A DNA stretch of 64,000 bases from Branchiostoma floridae (lineage: Eukaryota > Chordata > Leptocardii > Amphioxiformes > Branchiostomatidae): contig NC_049992.1 of assembly GCF_000003815.2 (NCBI RefSeq), positions 2,288,338-2,352,337 on the forward strand, in the 5' to 3' direction. Position numbers and translations under genes: made by a program. The notes beneath the pieces are model-generated. The model saw only the letters and a list, made by a program, of their open reading frames with translations, did no database searches and had not been told where the DNA came from. Positions 34,401 through 41,500 of the stretch are shown here, one piece after another (positions within the stretch are counted from its first letter, which is position 1; every line of letters starts with the position of its first letter).

Positions 34401-35402
34401 GAATTGAAGACAATTTAGTCCGATAGGACACAAAAGTAAGACGAAGTCAAGACAAAGTTTATGTTAACATTGAATTTTTTTCGTTTTTGTTTTGTTAACC
34501 TGAGATGTCATTAACTTGTTTGTATGATGAGTACAGGCTGTAATGTCCCAGCCGAGTATAATCAACCTTTTCTTTGTTATTTGCAGACCATAAAGGTGCG
34601 CTCCCACAAGCTTGCGTCACTGCGGGGTTCGATCACTGCGTCACTGTTTTGTTATTTTCTCCGATTTTTGTATAGTTTAGATATTGCGTAATACGTAAAA
34701 GTATGACTTAGAAAACGACAAAATACACTAAACAAAATAAAATTCGTTCTTTATATATGAAATTCGTTGAGTATCTTTCGAACCCCACGCAACGCAAGCT
34801 TGACACAAGTGCTGTGGGAGCGCACCTTAAGTTATCACGCCCCAAAGTGTAGTAATTTGTTTTTCGTTGTTTGCAGATCGTAAGTTCTCAGAAGAGTACG
34901 TCGGCAGACTGCAGTTGGTCGAGAGAGCTGCAGCAACAAACTACTTCACGAAAAACCCGCACCTTGAGAATGAAGAAATCCAGGATACCACCAACAGCGA
35001 AAGGTCTATACAAATTAATCATACTTACCAATAATTTTAATCATGACCTATATCCTTTTATCATCATATCGTCACTGCCACGAAAAGTGAAGGGTGCATG
35101 CAGGGTTTGTTGTTTTATTTCCTAAATACCCAATAAAAGAACGTCTTTATTTGCAACATTTAATTTCAACTACGAGCAACGGGGTGGTGATCTTTGAAGC
35201 CCTTCTGGATTCCGTACAACTTAGGGACACCTGAAGTTCATCAAGCATTAATTGTTAATCCCATTTTTTTTGTTGTAGACCTGACTCTGCGACTACCTGC
35301 ATCACCGACGCCGTCACTGACCTTCAGCACCGCATGTCTAAACTTGAAGATCACTTGGGTTCAATTAAGGACCTGCTGGAACAGCGGCTGCCTAAAACAT
35401 AA
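5409..35402 (+). CDS. TRPM: TRPM-family (melastatin) cation channel, 5' end not found
   Basis: Predicted cation channel of the plasma membrane or intracellular membranes. Exons: 5409-5529, 6144-6248, 8955-9135, 9521-9681, 9948-10146, 11406-11565, 11756-11894, 12088-12160, 13088-13194, 14034-14162, 14759-14871, 15712-15851, 16340-16439, 16597-16819, 16965-17086, 26578-26686, 26963-27103, 31038-31295, 31613-31799, 31941-32025, 32519-32703, 34877-35003, 35279-35402. All junctions are GT-AG and all phases agree, giving 1,095 residues without a stop. Order: N-terminal melastatin homology region (residues about 1-640), pre-S1, S1-S6 with a YGE pore motif (909-911), TRP helix, and a short coiled-coil C-terminus. 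There is no kinase or NUDT9 domain. Length is close to TRPM8-type channels, but the pore resembles the TRPM1/3/6/7 group. The first exon is uncertain; an internal ATG at 5,491 is an alternative start. Confidence 0.93.
5640..5725. repeat. TA/TG-rich microsatellite
   Basis: Interrupted TATATA and GTGTGT runs in TRPM intron 1. No coding signal. Confidence 0.8.
5770..6078. mobile_element. Short TIR element (MITE-like) with TATGTCATACC ends
   Basis: The left side carries TTGTATTTTATTTATGTCAT and the right side GGTATGACATAAATA, its inverse. The same inverted ends recur at 11,217-11,310. The open frame inside (5,819-6,067) is therefore part of a repeat, not a TRPM exon; exon 1 and exon 2 join in phase without it. 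Confidence 0.55.
6318..6414. repeat. Hairpin-forming inverted repeat
   Basis: GGGCTAGTCGAAGGGCCAA near 6,322 is matched by the inverse TTGGCCCTTCGACTAGGGCC ending near 6,411, with about 50 bases between. It lies in TRPM intron 2, just after exon 2. Confidence 0.75.
6866..7391 (-). mobile_element. tRNA-derived SINE, minus strand
   Basis: Read on the minus strand, the head (7,391 downwards) begins GGGACCGCGTGGCACGAT and contains a tRNA-like A box (TGGCACGATCGG) and a B box (GGTTCAAATCC). The body matches the plus-strand copy at 28,981-29,400. The tail is A-rich (T-rich on the plus strand near 6,866-6,895). It sits in TRPM intron 2. Confidence 0.85.
7396..8930. repeat. Cluster of foldback elements with GGACCGATCCC ends and internal duplications
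   Basis: Repeated termini of the type (T)GGACCGATCCCAAA or the inverse occur near 7,408, 7,575, 7,598, 7,854, 8,610 and 8,900. The 7,408-7,585 copy is a foldback: TTCGAACACCTCCG on one arm and its near-inverse on the other. Segments 7,620-7,850 and 8,120-8,340 are diverged direct copies, and 8,342-8,622 is repeated directly at 8,623-8,900 (period about 281 bp). This fills most of TRPM intron 2. Confidence 0.75.
10190..10570. repeat. Dispersed repeat (GGCCGACATTTGCTT family)
   Basis: Copies of a block containing gcaaatacagcatatt, cagccatctcc and acaatagac-type words occur here near 10,190 and 10,455, and at 17,135-17,360. It sits in TRPM intron 5. Confidence 0.65.
11217..11312. mobile_element. 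Short TIR element, same family as 5,770-6,078
   Basis: GGTATGACATAAATAAAATA at the left and TGTTGTATTCTATATG at the right are inverted relative to each other and match the termini of the 5.8 kb element. It lies just before TRPM exon 6. Confidence 0.5.
11406..17086 (+). CDS. TRPM: TRPM exons 6-15: rest of melastatin region to pre-S1
   Basis: Exon 6 (11406-11565) has LLVVEGGPKT and VIVGGSGRAADLIAYGF, the second glycine-rich block of the TRPM N-terminus. Exons 7-14 encode the helical repeats: MDIDSALLRALVRG, LQLAMAFNRSDIAREEIF, KAEFVELSLDCGV, then HLLLWAVMMNRRKLARLFW. Exon 14 contains NWGNTTCLAIAYSSRHVKFM and ends KVWMGKM with a weak GTTGGT donor. Exon 15 (16965-17086) gives the hydrophobic pre-S1 helix with MFLPFMMFLPIFTIKFE. 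Exon 11 uses an unusual acceptor (purine-interrupted tract before AAG at 14,756-14,758), supported by frame and by family alignment from memory. Confidence 0.9.
11955..11998. repeat. (GT)n microsatellite
   Basis: Runs of GTGTGT shortly after TRPM exon 7. Confidence 0.85.
13329..13543. mobile_element. Foldback MITE with TACTGTAAAT ends
   Basis: Left end ttACTGTAAATaCAg, right end TGCATTTACAGTa, with internal inverted GTTCGCGGTGG / CCACCGCGAAC blocks repeated several times. It has no coding capacity and sits in the intron after TRPM exon 9. Confidence 0.75.
13595..14000 (-). repeat. Dispersed repeat, inverted copy of 17,235-17,660
   Basis: The block with ttgttgaatggcttcatgta, the ATATGGGCCCGGGGCA segment and AAGCAAATGTCGGCC here is the reverse complement of sequence at 17,235-17,660. 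Two facing copies lie about 3.5 kb apart within TRPM introns. Confidence 0.75.
14539..14665. repeat. Dispersed repeat with (TCTG)n and a CCTCCATGAAATG start
   Basis: A short palindrome (CCTCCATGAAATGTCATGGAGG) is followed by a TCTG tetranucleotide run and aacaagataactcaagaacgg. The same order of words occurs at 28,470-28,580, so this is a mobile or dispersed family. Confidence 0.7.
15000..15115 (+). repeat. 55-bp unit, two tandem copies
   Basis: The unit beginning GGTACATTTCTTTGCGTACA starts at 15,006 and again at 15,061, almost identical. It is in the intron after TRPM exon 11. Confidence 0.9.
16070..16339 (+). repeat. Degenerate 40-55 bp tandem array ending at TRPM exon 13 acceptor
   Basis: Words of the type CTATAAnTGTnnTGTTTTnTT recur about four or five times (near 16,092, 16,165, 16,203, 16,252, 16,304) and the last copy runs directly into the acceptor at 16,338-16,339. 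The unit before the last contains gagcctgctgtgaccacg, which resembles the acceptor plus first exon bases (TAGCTTCTGCCTTGACGGC). Confidence 0.5.
17135..17660 (+). repeat. Dispersed repeat pair partner of 13,595-14,000
   Basis: It contains two direct copies of a GGCCGACATTTGCTTG block (17,145 and 17,258) followed by the sequence inverted at 13,595-14,000. Non-coding. Confidence 0.7.
17715..17925. mobile_element. 211-bp foldback MITE with 11-bp target duplication
   Basis: The two arms of about 75 bp are inverted copies, starting ACTCTCCAAGC and ending GCTTGGAGAGT, with few mismatches. The direct repeat AGGTACTGTGT flanks it exactly (17,704-17,714 and 17,926-17,936). Long terminal inverted repeats plus a 9-11 bp duplication point to a Mutator-like origin; the superfamily is an inference. 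Confidence 0.9.
19378..19510. repeat. Cluster of short palindromes (GAATCC/GGATTC)
   Basis: Several small inverted repeats follow each other: GAATCCCTTGGATTC, AAAGGAATCCTTT paired with AAAGGATTCCTTT, and CATGAATCC paired with GGATTCCATG. They could fold into consecutive hairpins. Confidence 0.7.
20016..21331. mobile_element. Repeat element inserted in the retrotransposon tail
   Basis: Ends are ACCTTTGCCA on the left and TGGCAAAGGT on the right, and a ~37-bp direct repeat (atggcatacaaatgataaca and onward) flanks it at 19,961 and 21,337. A related inverted copy occupies about 27,430-27,900. Internally a 245-246 bp unit is repeated about 2.5 times from 20,370 on. Confidence 0.65.
20370..20900 (+). 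repeat. ~246-bp tandem unit rich in ATGCAAAT octamers
   Basis: The start ATTAATTATGCAAAT recurs at about 20,370, 20,615 and 20,861. Each unit carries ATGCAAAT and inverted ATTTGCAT motifs next to TAATTA-type words, giving about eight octamer matches in 530 bp. Confidence 0.8.
21930..22560 (+). repeat. Diverged ~150-bp satellite-like array, about four units
   Basis: The shared word (C/T)TTGAACTTGACA or near-variants occur at 22,083, 22,235, 22,386 and 22,532, spacing 152, 151 and 146 bp. Each unit also has a ctgaacggttggtgcg-like and a gattttgggcct-like word. The array lies inside the block that splits the retrotransposon. Confidence 0.8.
23198..23729. mobile_element. TTAA-flanked MITE, copy 1
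   Basis: TTAA at both ends encloses inverted termini AGGGGCATTCCACTC / GAGTGAAATGCCCCT. A second copy of the whole ~530-bp element is at 50,558-51,084. The TTAA duplication suggests a piggyBac-type non-autonomous element (inference). Confidence 0.9.
24863..25497 (-). pseudogene. Reverse transcriptase fragment of the retrotransposon
   Basis: An open frame from about 25,497 to 24,852 encodes the palm and thumb: RELVDKITSAIEKNEFTIG, then FLDLSKAFDTVN, SCGVPQGSIMGPLLFLIY, YALLFADDTNLFSS, KLSLNVKKTNFIIF and CFLGVTIDDKLTWKK. It stops where the element is split by the next insertion, so no complete protein is made. Upstream endonuclease sequence is missing; the 5' side abuts a Penelope-like fragment. 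Confidence 0.85.
25605..25905 (-). pseudogene. Penelope-like element fragment, GIY-YIG endonuclease domain
   Basis: On the minus strand the first part reads VYIGETGRTFVTRLEEHKKE, a GIY-YIG nuclease start. After a frameshift near 25,800 a second frame continues KKSAVTDHMAKNNCVIDWEG, then RARWIKEAIWIRK, and stops near 25,605. This order (YIGETGR, AVTDH, VIDW, RWIKEAI) is the hallmark of Penelope-like retroelement endonucleases. It is broken and has no reverse transcriptase. The following 25,500-25,600 contains inverted GACACCTTC / GAAGGTGTC words, often seen near such element ends. Confidence 0.8.
25906..26055 (+). mobile_element. SINE 3'-part fragment
   Basis: GAGACGGAAACTCCAAACAA, then a segment matching the reverse complement of 6,985-7,090 (gtgcacacccctctttcac at the end). 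It is a truncated copy of the SINE family at 6,866-7,391. Confidence 0.7.
26578..31295 (+). CDS. TRPM: TRPM exons 16-18: S1 to S4
   Basis: Exon 16 (26578-26686) reads up to APITKFMYTY, the segment leading into S1. Exon 17 (26963-27103) contains S1 (YMAYMVIFSIFILTDLHP) and the start of S2 (ILEYLTIARLTSLLFEEIRQ). Exon 18 (31038-31295, 86 codons) holds the S2-S3 loop, S3 (DCVLHLMFLLSLVLRL) and S4 (YCITLGSSFLRMAQLFLVH) ending in the S4-S5 linker PKVIMIQKM. As is usual in TRP channels, S4 lacks the regular arginine ladder of voltage-gated channels. Confidence 0.93.
27960..28470 (+). mobile_element. SINE-like repeat with tRNA-type boxes, copy 1
   Basis: TTGGCTCAATGGG near 28,398 and GGATCGAATCC at 28,439-28,449 resemble tRNA A and B boxes at suitable spacing. 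The preceding block (CTATCAACGCACAGGTCACA) recurs twice in tandem at 30,130-30,420, and the tRNA-like part recurs at 30,640-30,710. Confidence 0.6.
28981..29396 (+). mobile_element. tRNA-derived SINE, plus strand
   Basis: Head GGGACCGCGTGGCACGATC at 28,981; A box TGGCACGATCGG (28,990-29,001), B box GGTTCAAATCC (29,034-29,044). The body matches the minus-strand copy at 6,866-7,391. It ends in an (AAATA)n tail at about 29,363-29,396. Confidence 0.9.
29995..30835 (+). repeat. Direct duplications around a SINE-like copy 2
   Basis: A block with TTGCTTTCTTTTCCCTTCGC appears at about 30,030 and 30,777. Between them a ~150-bp unit (ending AACGCACAGAACACAA) occurs twice, near 30,130-30,270 and 30,271-30,420, and a tRNA-like region (TAGCTCAGTGGT near 30,650) follows. 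Confidence 0.65.
31386..31482. repeat. (TA)n microsatellite
   Basis: Nearly pure TATATA run with a few ACA interruptions between TRPM exons 18 and 19. Confidence 0.95.
31613..32025 (+). CDS. TRPM: TRPM exons 19-20: S5, pore loop and S6
   Basis: Exon 19 (31613-31799) starts with S5 (GIFLGIMLLFIFAYGVMRHA, where Gly-Val-x-Arg resembles the TRPM S5 end) and carries the pore loop FLIPYWQVYGELF. The Tyr-Gly-Glu triad sits where TRPM1/3/6/7 have YGE and TRPM2/4/5/8 have FGQ; the acidic residue (E911 of the 1,095-residue model) is expected to line the selectivity filter. Exon 20 (31941-32025) completes the outer pore and S6 (LQALYMLLTNVLILNLLIAM), the most conserved TRP segment. Divalent permeability is an inference from the glutamate. 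Confidence 0.93.
32519..35402 (+). CDS. TRPM: TRPM exons 21-23: TRP helix and coiled-coil tail
   Basis: Exon 21 (32519-32703) contains the TRP helix (QDNSEQVWRFNRNEYILEFH) followed by a proline-rich turn RPWGPPP. Its frame has no usable ATG, so it is invisible to ATG-initiated ORF calling. Exon 22 (34877-35003) is a hydrophilic linker, with donor GTCTAT, a weak consensus. Exon 23 (35279-35402) encodes a predicted amphipathic helix (LQHRMSKLEDHLGSIKDLLE), matching the tetramerising coiled coil of TRPMs, and ends LPKT with TAA at 35,400-35,402. The protein ends right after the coiled coil; no alpha-kinase or Nudix domain follows. Confidence 0.92.
33325..33765 (-). mobile_element. SINE-related element with (ATC)n tail, head truncated
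   Basis: The right end (TTTCCCAAGGGCACAAGATC near 33,704) matches the post-tRNA part of the SINE at 6,866-7,391. The rest, with ATACCGCCCCTTACGGGGTG, differs. CATCATCATCATCATC at 33,340-33,355 looks like a tail. Located in the TRPM intron after exon 21. Confidence 0.6.
34594..34827. mobile_element. 234-bp MITE with TAA target duplication
   Basis: Termini AGGTGCGCTCCCACA and TGTGGGAGCGCACCT are perfect inverted repeats. TAA flanks both sides (34,591-34,593 and 34,828-34,830), as for PIF/Harbinger-type elements. It interrupts what looks like a decayed copy of the TRPM exon 22 acceptor region. Confidence 0.85.
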
Positions 35403-38400
35403 AGAAGGGAAACAATATACATGTAATTGTAAAAAAAAGTTAGACGCTATTTCCGGTCAGTCCTACGACACTTTCAAAAATTGAAATTAGGGGGCCCAAA
35501 CCCACTTCTTAATCATCACAAGATATCTGCCAAAAAATCAAGACCACAGCATGTCCAGATACATAGCATGTTAAGAGATACGAAAGATACATACGTTCTG
35601 CTGCAGTACCAAGGTCACACGCCAGGGGCCCAAATTTGACTCCACCGATTAAAAAGTTATGCTGATACTTATTATCCGGAAACATAGACAGTACACACAC
35701 ATACGCACACCAGAAGCTAAACCTCCACTTTTCATGTAGGTAATGACCTTTGGTATTTGATTACCTTCACCAAGAAGGTTATATTTTCGGTTGAGACATG
35801 ATGTTGTGTGATGATATGTAGGTCAACAGCATATAACTAGAGAAGCTGTGGATGGACTTTCATGATACTTGGTATTTGAGTGTTGCAGAAACAAAGGTCG
35901 AATTCGAAAATGGTTGGCGGAGCACTTTCCGTCGGCAGTGCAGCGGGCCGAGTACATGTGTGCGTTTGTTTGCGGACAGCATAACTCGAGGAGTTGCGGA
36001 TGCATATGGTTTTGCATGATATTGGTTGGATAGGTAGGGGTTGTGAAAACGAAGGCCAAGTTCGATAATGGTACTGCAGCGGAGTTTCGAAGTTGGAGGT
36101 AAAATGTTCAGGTTCATGATTTTTAGTAGTGTACGAATACGTTTTTGGGTAGTCGTGTAATTTTGGGCCCCTAGCGGCTTTTTAACTGCAGGAGCCGATG
36201 TTGTTTTAGACTTTAGAAGGGAAAAACTAAAAAAAAGATGGACGGATTGTCATGATAGTTGGTGTGTTGTGTTGGTGTGTTGATAGTTTGTGTGATAATT
36301 TATATCGTCAAGTGACAATTACGGTAATCTGTACCAAATTTACATAATTGATGAAGCAAGCTGAGAAATCTCATGCATTACATGATGAGACCTGATTTGG
36401 GGGACAGTAGATGTAGATTATTTTGGTTGGTCTAATATAAGTTCGTCAGAAAAACAAATGTCATGCAGTGGGCGTGCTGTTTATTTTTCCAAGAAATTAA
36501 GAAGGGGTTATGTTTTTAGTCTCCAAGCAGACGTGTCAGCTACCGTAGATGAAAAAAAGAGATGAATTTGGCCAAATAAGTTGCCATGGGATTTCAGTCA
36601 GTCATCTACAGTCTATCCAGCACAGGCCGGTCAGTTCACTCCTAGGCCAGTTTACCCATACTAGGCTTTTATTCCTAACTTTGCCAAAGCCCCCTATCAT
36701 CATAAAATGGAATAAAATAAATAATTTATTATTCGCCCAGGCCTGAGTCAGGCAGAGACTACATGATTTTGACGAAGCACTATGAAAGTTGCGCTGGACA
36801 GTATCACAACAGTGTACATAATTTTATTGTTACCTTCGTCAAGAAGTTTAAGATGTTTTTGCTAGCGTTCGTCGGTTTTTGGGGAACACAGGTCCATGCA
36901 GTCGTTTGCTATTGGAGTAGGTACTCTTTAGCAATTATATACATGAATAAGAGTTAAAATCTTGAATAAAGGCATGGTTATTTGGCGACGGGATGTGTTC
37001 ACTCGCTCACTCACTATCCGTTGTTGGATGAACTGAAAGTCTGTGTAATAGAAAAAGAGTTTGAATTGTTCTTCATGGGGATCATGTATACCAGTTCAGC
37101 TTTAATATCAGTTACTACATAAGAGGGACGTGTACCTAAAATTAGCAAATTGCTACATTATGATATTGTTTGTCTTATAGCACATGGCTTCAACGAAGTG
37201 GTGATAAGAAACATTTAAATTTTCTATCATTTTGTACAATACTTATAACCATCTGAACTAAGCTGGTATGCTTCAACTAACATCATCTACAGTTTGTCAT
37301 AACAAATTTTGGCAATATTGCGAGCTCGCCGGAGTGAGTGAGTTCCCACTTTTTGTGATTTATTTGGCCTATCTTAGCTTACAAGGAAACAATTAAAAGT
37401 AGTACATTATCATCAATGTTATCTAAATCAATATATTATCATAAGTACTAATATTATTTTAAGTACTGATACCATGAATATCAAATATTCTTCTGGCATA
37501 TTGCTTTATCGCACAAGCTTTGTACAACAATCTACACTACTACTTTGTGTAGTAAAGTTTAAATAGAGTCACTAAATAGAAAGCATATAAATGTTGGGTA
37601 TGACAGCTTATTTATATATACGAGCATACAGGCTACAATTCTTCAGAAAAAAAGATTCTGACTTTGTGTTCATAAGAAAGGTTATCTAAGCTCAGTGACC
37701 TGGTGCAAAAGGTTAATTGAAAGATGTTTTCATACATCATTTTGGCATTCTAATTAATGATACTTACATAATATTACACGTATTAACTATCTTTCATGTG
37801 TTCCATAAATATCAACTTTTTTTCATATTTGGTTTTTCTCTCAATCAATAAAATAACCTGTTCTGCTCTTAAATGTCTGACTGTTGTGTACTTAATACAT
37901 TTTGTCCACAATTCACCCTTCCCATAAATTATGAGTTATGTAAAATAATAAATACTATATATTATGAGTATAAAAACCATCTTGCCAAAGTATATAGTCT
38001 GTACTATCACTACAATGGTGTACTGCTCTTCCCATGGTTAAGTAGGTCTAGCATCCTCAAAATTACCAGGTAGTTGGTGGCTTATTCACGGGCTATCGAC
38101 TAATTTTGAAACACAGTTGGCACTTTTGTTAATGACAGTGATCATAAGAATCTTAAGAATAAAGGCCATATCCTGATCATGAGTTACGACATAATTGAAT
38201 CCAGCAGTACAATCCATTCTCAACAGTATGCATAACCATTGGAACATTAAATATAATTATGCATAAACCCAGAACCTTATGAAGGTATTTTTATGAAAGC
38301 AAATGTCTTTTAATATTAATCCCCCCAGTAGCTTCCTTTAAAACTGAATCTTCCTCTACAGTTCAATTCAAAAAATGTAAATCATACCTCAACTTAGATA

Positions 38401-38546
38401 TCGTTTCGTACTTGAGCCTGTGAGCAACATTGTCATGACAGAAAAAAATATAAACAGCATTTCTAGACATAGTCTTTAGAAGTTGATGCAATGTACAATG
38501 GCAGGACAAAAAAGACATAAAGACACCACTCTTCTCCCTACATTTG
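35403..38546. other. Intergenic region between TRPM and the folate-receptor-like gene
   Basis: 35,500-36,360 holds pieces of the dispersed family with 'ctagcggctttttaactgcag' type words also found near 21,010, 27,480 and 28,660. 36,590-36,715 is an inverted partner of 63,600-63,705. From 36,720 to 38,546 I see only AT-rich DNA and short frames without family features. Confidence 0.6.
36590..36715 (-). repeat. Dispersed repeat, partner of 63,600-63,705
   Basis: GCTTTTATTCCTAACTTTGC and GATTTCAGTCAGTC here are inverted relative to TTAGGAATAAAAGCCTAGCA and GACTGACTGAAATCCC near 63,617 and 63,687. The two copies are about 27 kb apart. Confidence 0.8.
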
Positions 38547-41500
38547 TCACATGGTGTATCTAAAATTCAACATTAAAACCAACAGAGCTAACCCCACTAT
38601 CCCTTCCCTATTCCCCTTCACAATCCCCCCTCCCCCGAACACTTTTGGATCGTAGTCAAAGCACGGCAGTTCGTCCACCACCAGGTAGGTCTGAGCCTGG
38701 CAGAAATCCCAGCCACTCTCGTACGCCGACGCGATGGTCACACCTTCGTACGACGCTGAGCCACACTCCCGGTACACAAGCTCACAGAACCGCCCGCAGA
38801 TGTGAACTCTGTTGCTGCAGTAAATATAAAAGAAAAAACACAATCATCATTCGTGTTTTCTACATGTTTCATTTTCACTTTCTATTACTCCCTGCCCAGT
38901 ACACTAGCTCACATAACCTGCCACAGGATAGTTCTGGGTCTTTACTGAGGAAATATAAAAATCATATCTGTGAAAAGTATAATCATACTTGTCTTTCAAG
39001 GAATATGCTGGTTTTGTAACCTTTTATCTGTATGGGACCAAATATCAATATCATAAATTCCTGACTGTACTCCTCTTACATAGTAAAACAAATGAATAGG
39101 ACCAATTGCTCATACTCAGTCATAGTAACAGAGGTACTCATCAGGGTTGAAGAAGTACCATGTAGTTTATAAACAAACATACACACAAGCACAACTTACA
39201 ATAGTACCAAAGGTACTGTTTGGTACCGAAAAGTAGCACATCATGTACTTTATAAACAAACACTACTTGCACATAGGACTAACAACAACAAACACTACCA
39301 CTACTTACTCATAGTACCAGAGGTACTGCTCAGGACTGCAGAAGTAGCACATCATGTAGTTCATAAACAAACAAACAAACAAACAAACACTACTTACTCG
39401 TAGTACCTGAGGTACTGCTTATGGCTACAGAAGTACTAGTAGTACATTGTGCTGTTAATAAAAAACACAAACAAACTGTTTAACAAACAAACACTACTTA
39501 CTCATAGTACCAGAGGTACTGTTCAGGACTGCAGAAGTAACACATCATGTAGTTGAGGACGTTGCGACACTTCTGCGTGGCGCCGAAGAGCGGGTACATG
39601 GAGCTGGCCACGGACGTGACCTCCGTGCGGCGACAGCAGCAGTTGTTGCTGTACCAGGTGCAGTTGGCTAGGTTACCCTGAGGCTCCGAGTATCGTGTGT
39701 CATCTGGGCAGGCAGGGAGAAGAAAGGAGAATATCAGAGTTGAAACTTCTAAGAGAGATAAACGATTTCATAGTTTATGTTGTTATAGAAATGTGTCATT
39801 ACTGTATTATCATTGATAGCCAGAAAAGCAGGTCAAGCTTTGACCTGAGTGTACTCTCCTGGTTAAACAAATAAAGTGAAAGTGAAGTGAAAGTAAAAGA
39901 GATGAGCATTTTTATTTAGTAGTCTCCACCAGACATAAAGAAAATGGGATGGACAATTGGAAATTTTGCAGAACTTATTTTGTTGCTGAAACATAGCACA
40001 ATTTGGCCAAATGTGGCTTCTAGTTTGCCAGGAGAGTTACATGTAGCCAGACATGATTGCAAACTTGCATTACTGCAAAGGACTAATCTGTACATAGTAT
40101 GCTACTAGTAAATCCTTTGACAAAGAATTCACCAGCTATGGTTGATTTCCAGACTTACCAACCCAAAGATTCTAAAAAATGGATAATTTTCAACAGTTAA
40201 GGGTGAAAGGTCACCATTACAGACATGCGCAGAATTAGCATTTTGATGCCATAGAAGATGGCTTGCAAAAGTAAGTGTAAGAAGCCTTTTTGTTGGGAAA
40301 TGTTGGCATTTTGGAGCTGGAAATTATGGTCAGGTATTCTGGCTATTTTATTTCGTGAGAAAAATAAGCTTTCTACCATGTTTGGAGTGTTTTAGACAGT
40401 CTAGAGTATGTATAGTTTGGGTGTTATCAGGGAGGTCAAAGGTCACCAGAGTTTCTTATTCTGTTTGTGGGGGCGCATTGCGCCGAACCGAATGTTTTCA
40501 AAATCGCCATATGCACTCTTTAGAAGTCAGATTTGCCTGCCAATGTGAGATTTTCACCAACTAAACCTTAGGTAGGTGACTTTTGACATCCTTTTTCCTA
40601 CATCTTATGCATGCAACAGGTGCCTGGCAGCCATAAGAGGTCTGTACCCTTACAGCATTTTCATATGGGTTTGAAGTTCAAGGTAGACAAGTGTCGGTCA
40701 CTTCGAGTGATGCGAGGCAGGGTCGTTACAAATTTCAAAGACTTCCCGGAGACCGTTCTCCCAGTAACAGTCCCCTGGGAGTTGTTAACTCATGTGTCAC
40801 GAGGGCTATGGTGGAGGTCTAAGACTATGGTTTGTCTCAATATTGCTTTGCAAAAAGTGGCACTTAGAAGGAAGAAATGGTATAATCTGCTACCCCAGAC
40901 AGAAAGAGGCTACTGTTCCTCAATTTAGGCACCTAAATTTGTATATAAAAGCTGCTAGGCTACACTTTCAAGCATTTACTGACAGTGCATACTGTGCACA
41001 GAATGGGGGGGGGGGGGTGTAGAGGAGCCATTGTGGCTTATATTTCCCCTGAAATTGGTAATGTGACCCCGGGGCAAGCTTCAATTAACTCATTTGACTT
41101 AGAATAAGTTAGATTCATTGAGAAATTCTTCCATTTTAATACTTTTTTGTCCTTTTTGTCAGTTTTTCAACTTTTTGTATCCTTTGGCTATATATTGCAA
41201 TATGTACACTCATCAAGTGCTTACAGGTCTAAACTAACAGCATTTTAGTACTGATTCAGGAGCCTAAATGGAGGTAGAGTAGTCCCCTTGTGTCAAGGTG
41301 AGCAGTTTTCAACTCCCTTTCCTTTGATTGTCACTTTTTGCCAAATGACAAGGGACCTGTCCATATAGACTCAGACCACTGTCACAGCATTGAGGACAGC
41401 TCTCTAACACCTGTTATCCAAGCTATTCCCAAGAGACTATTCTTTGTCAGAAATCTTTGAAACTCAGGCTAATACTGAGCAACCCTTTTCCGCACCATGT

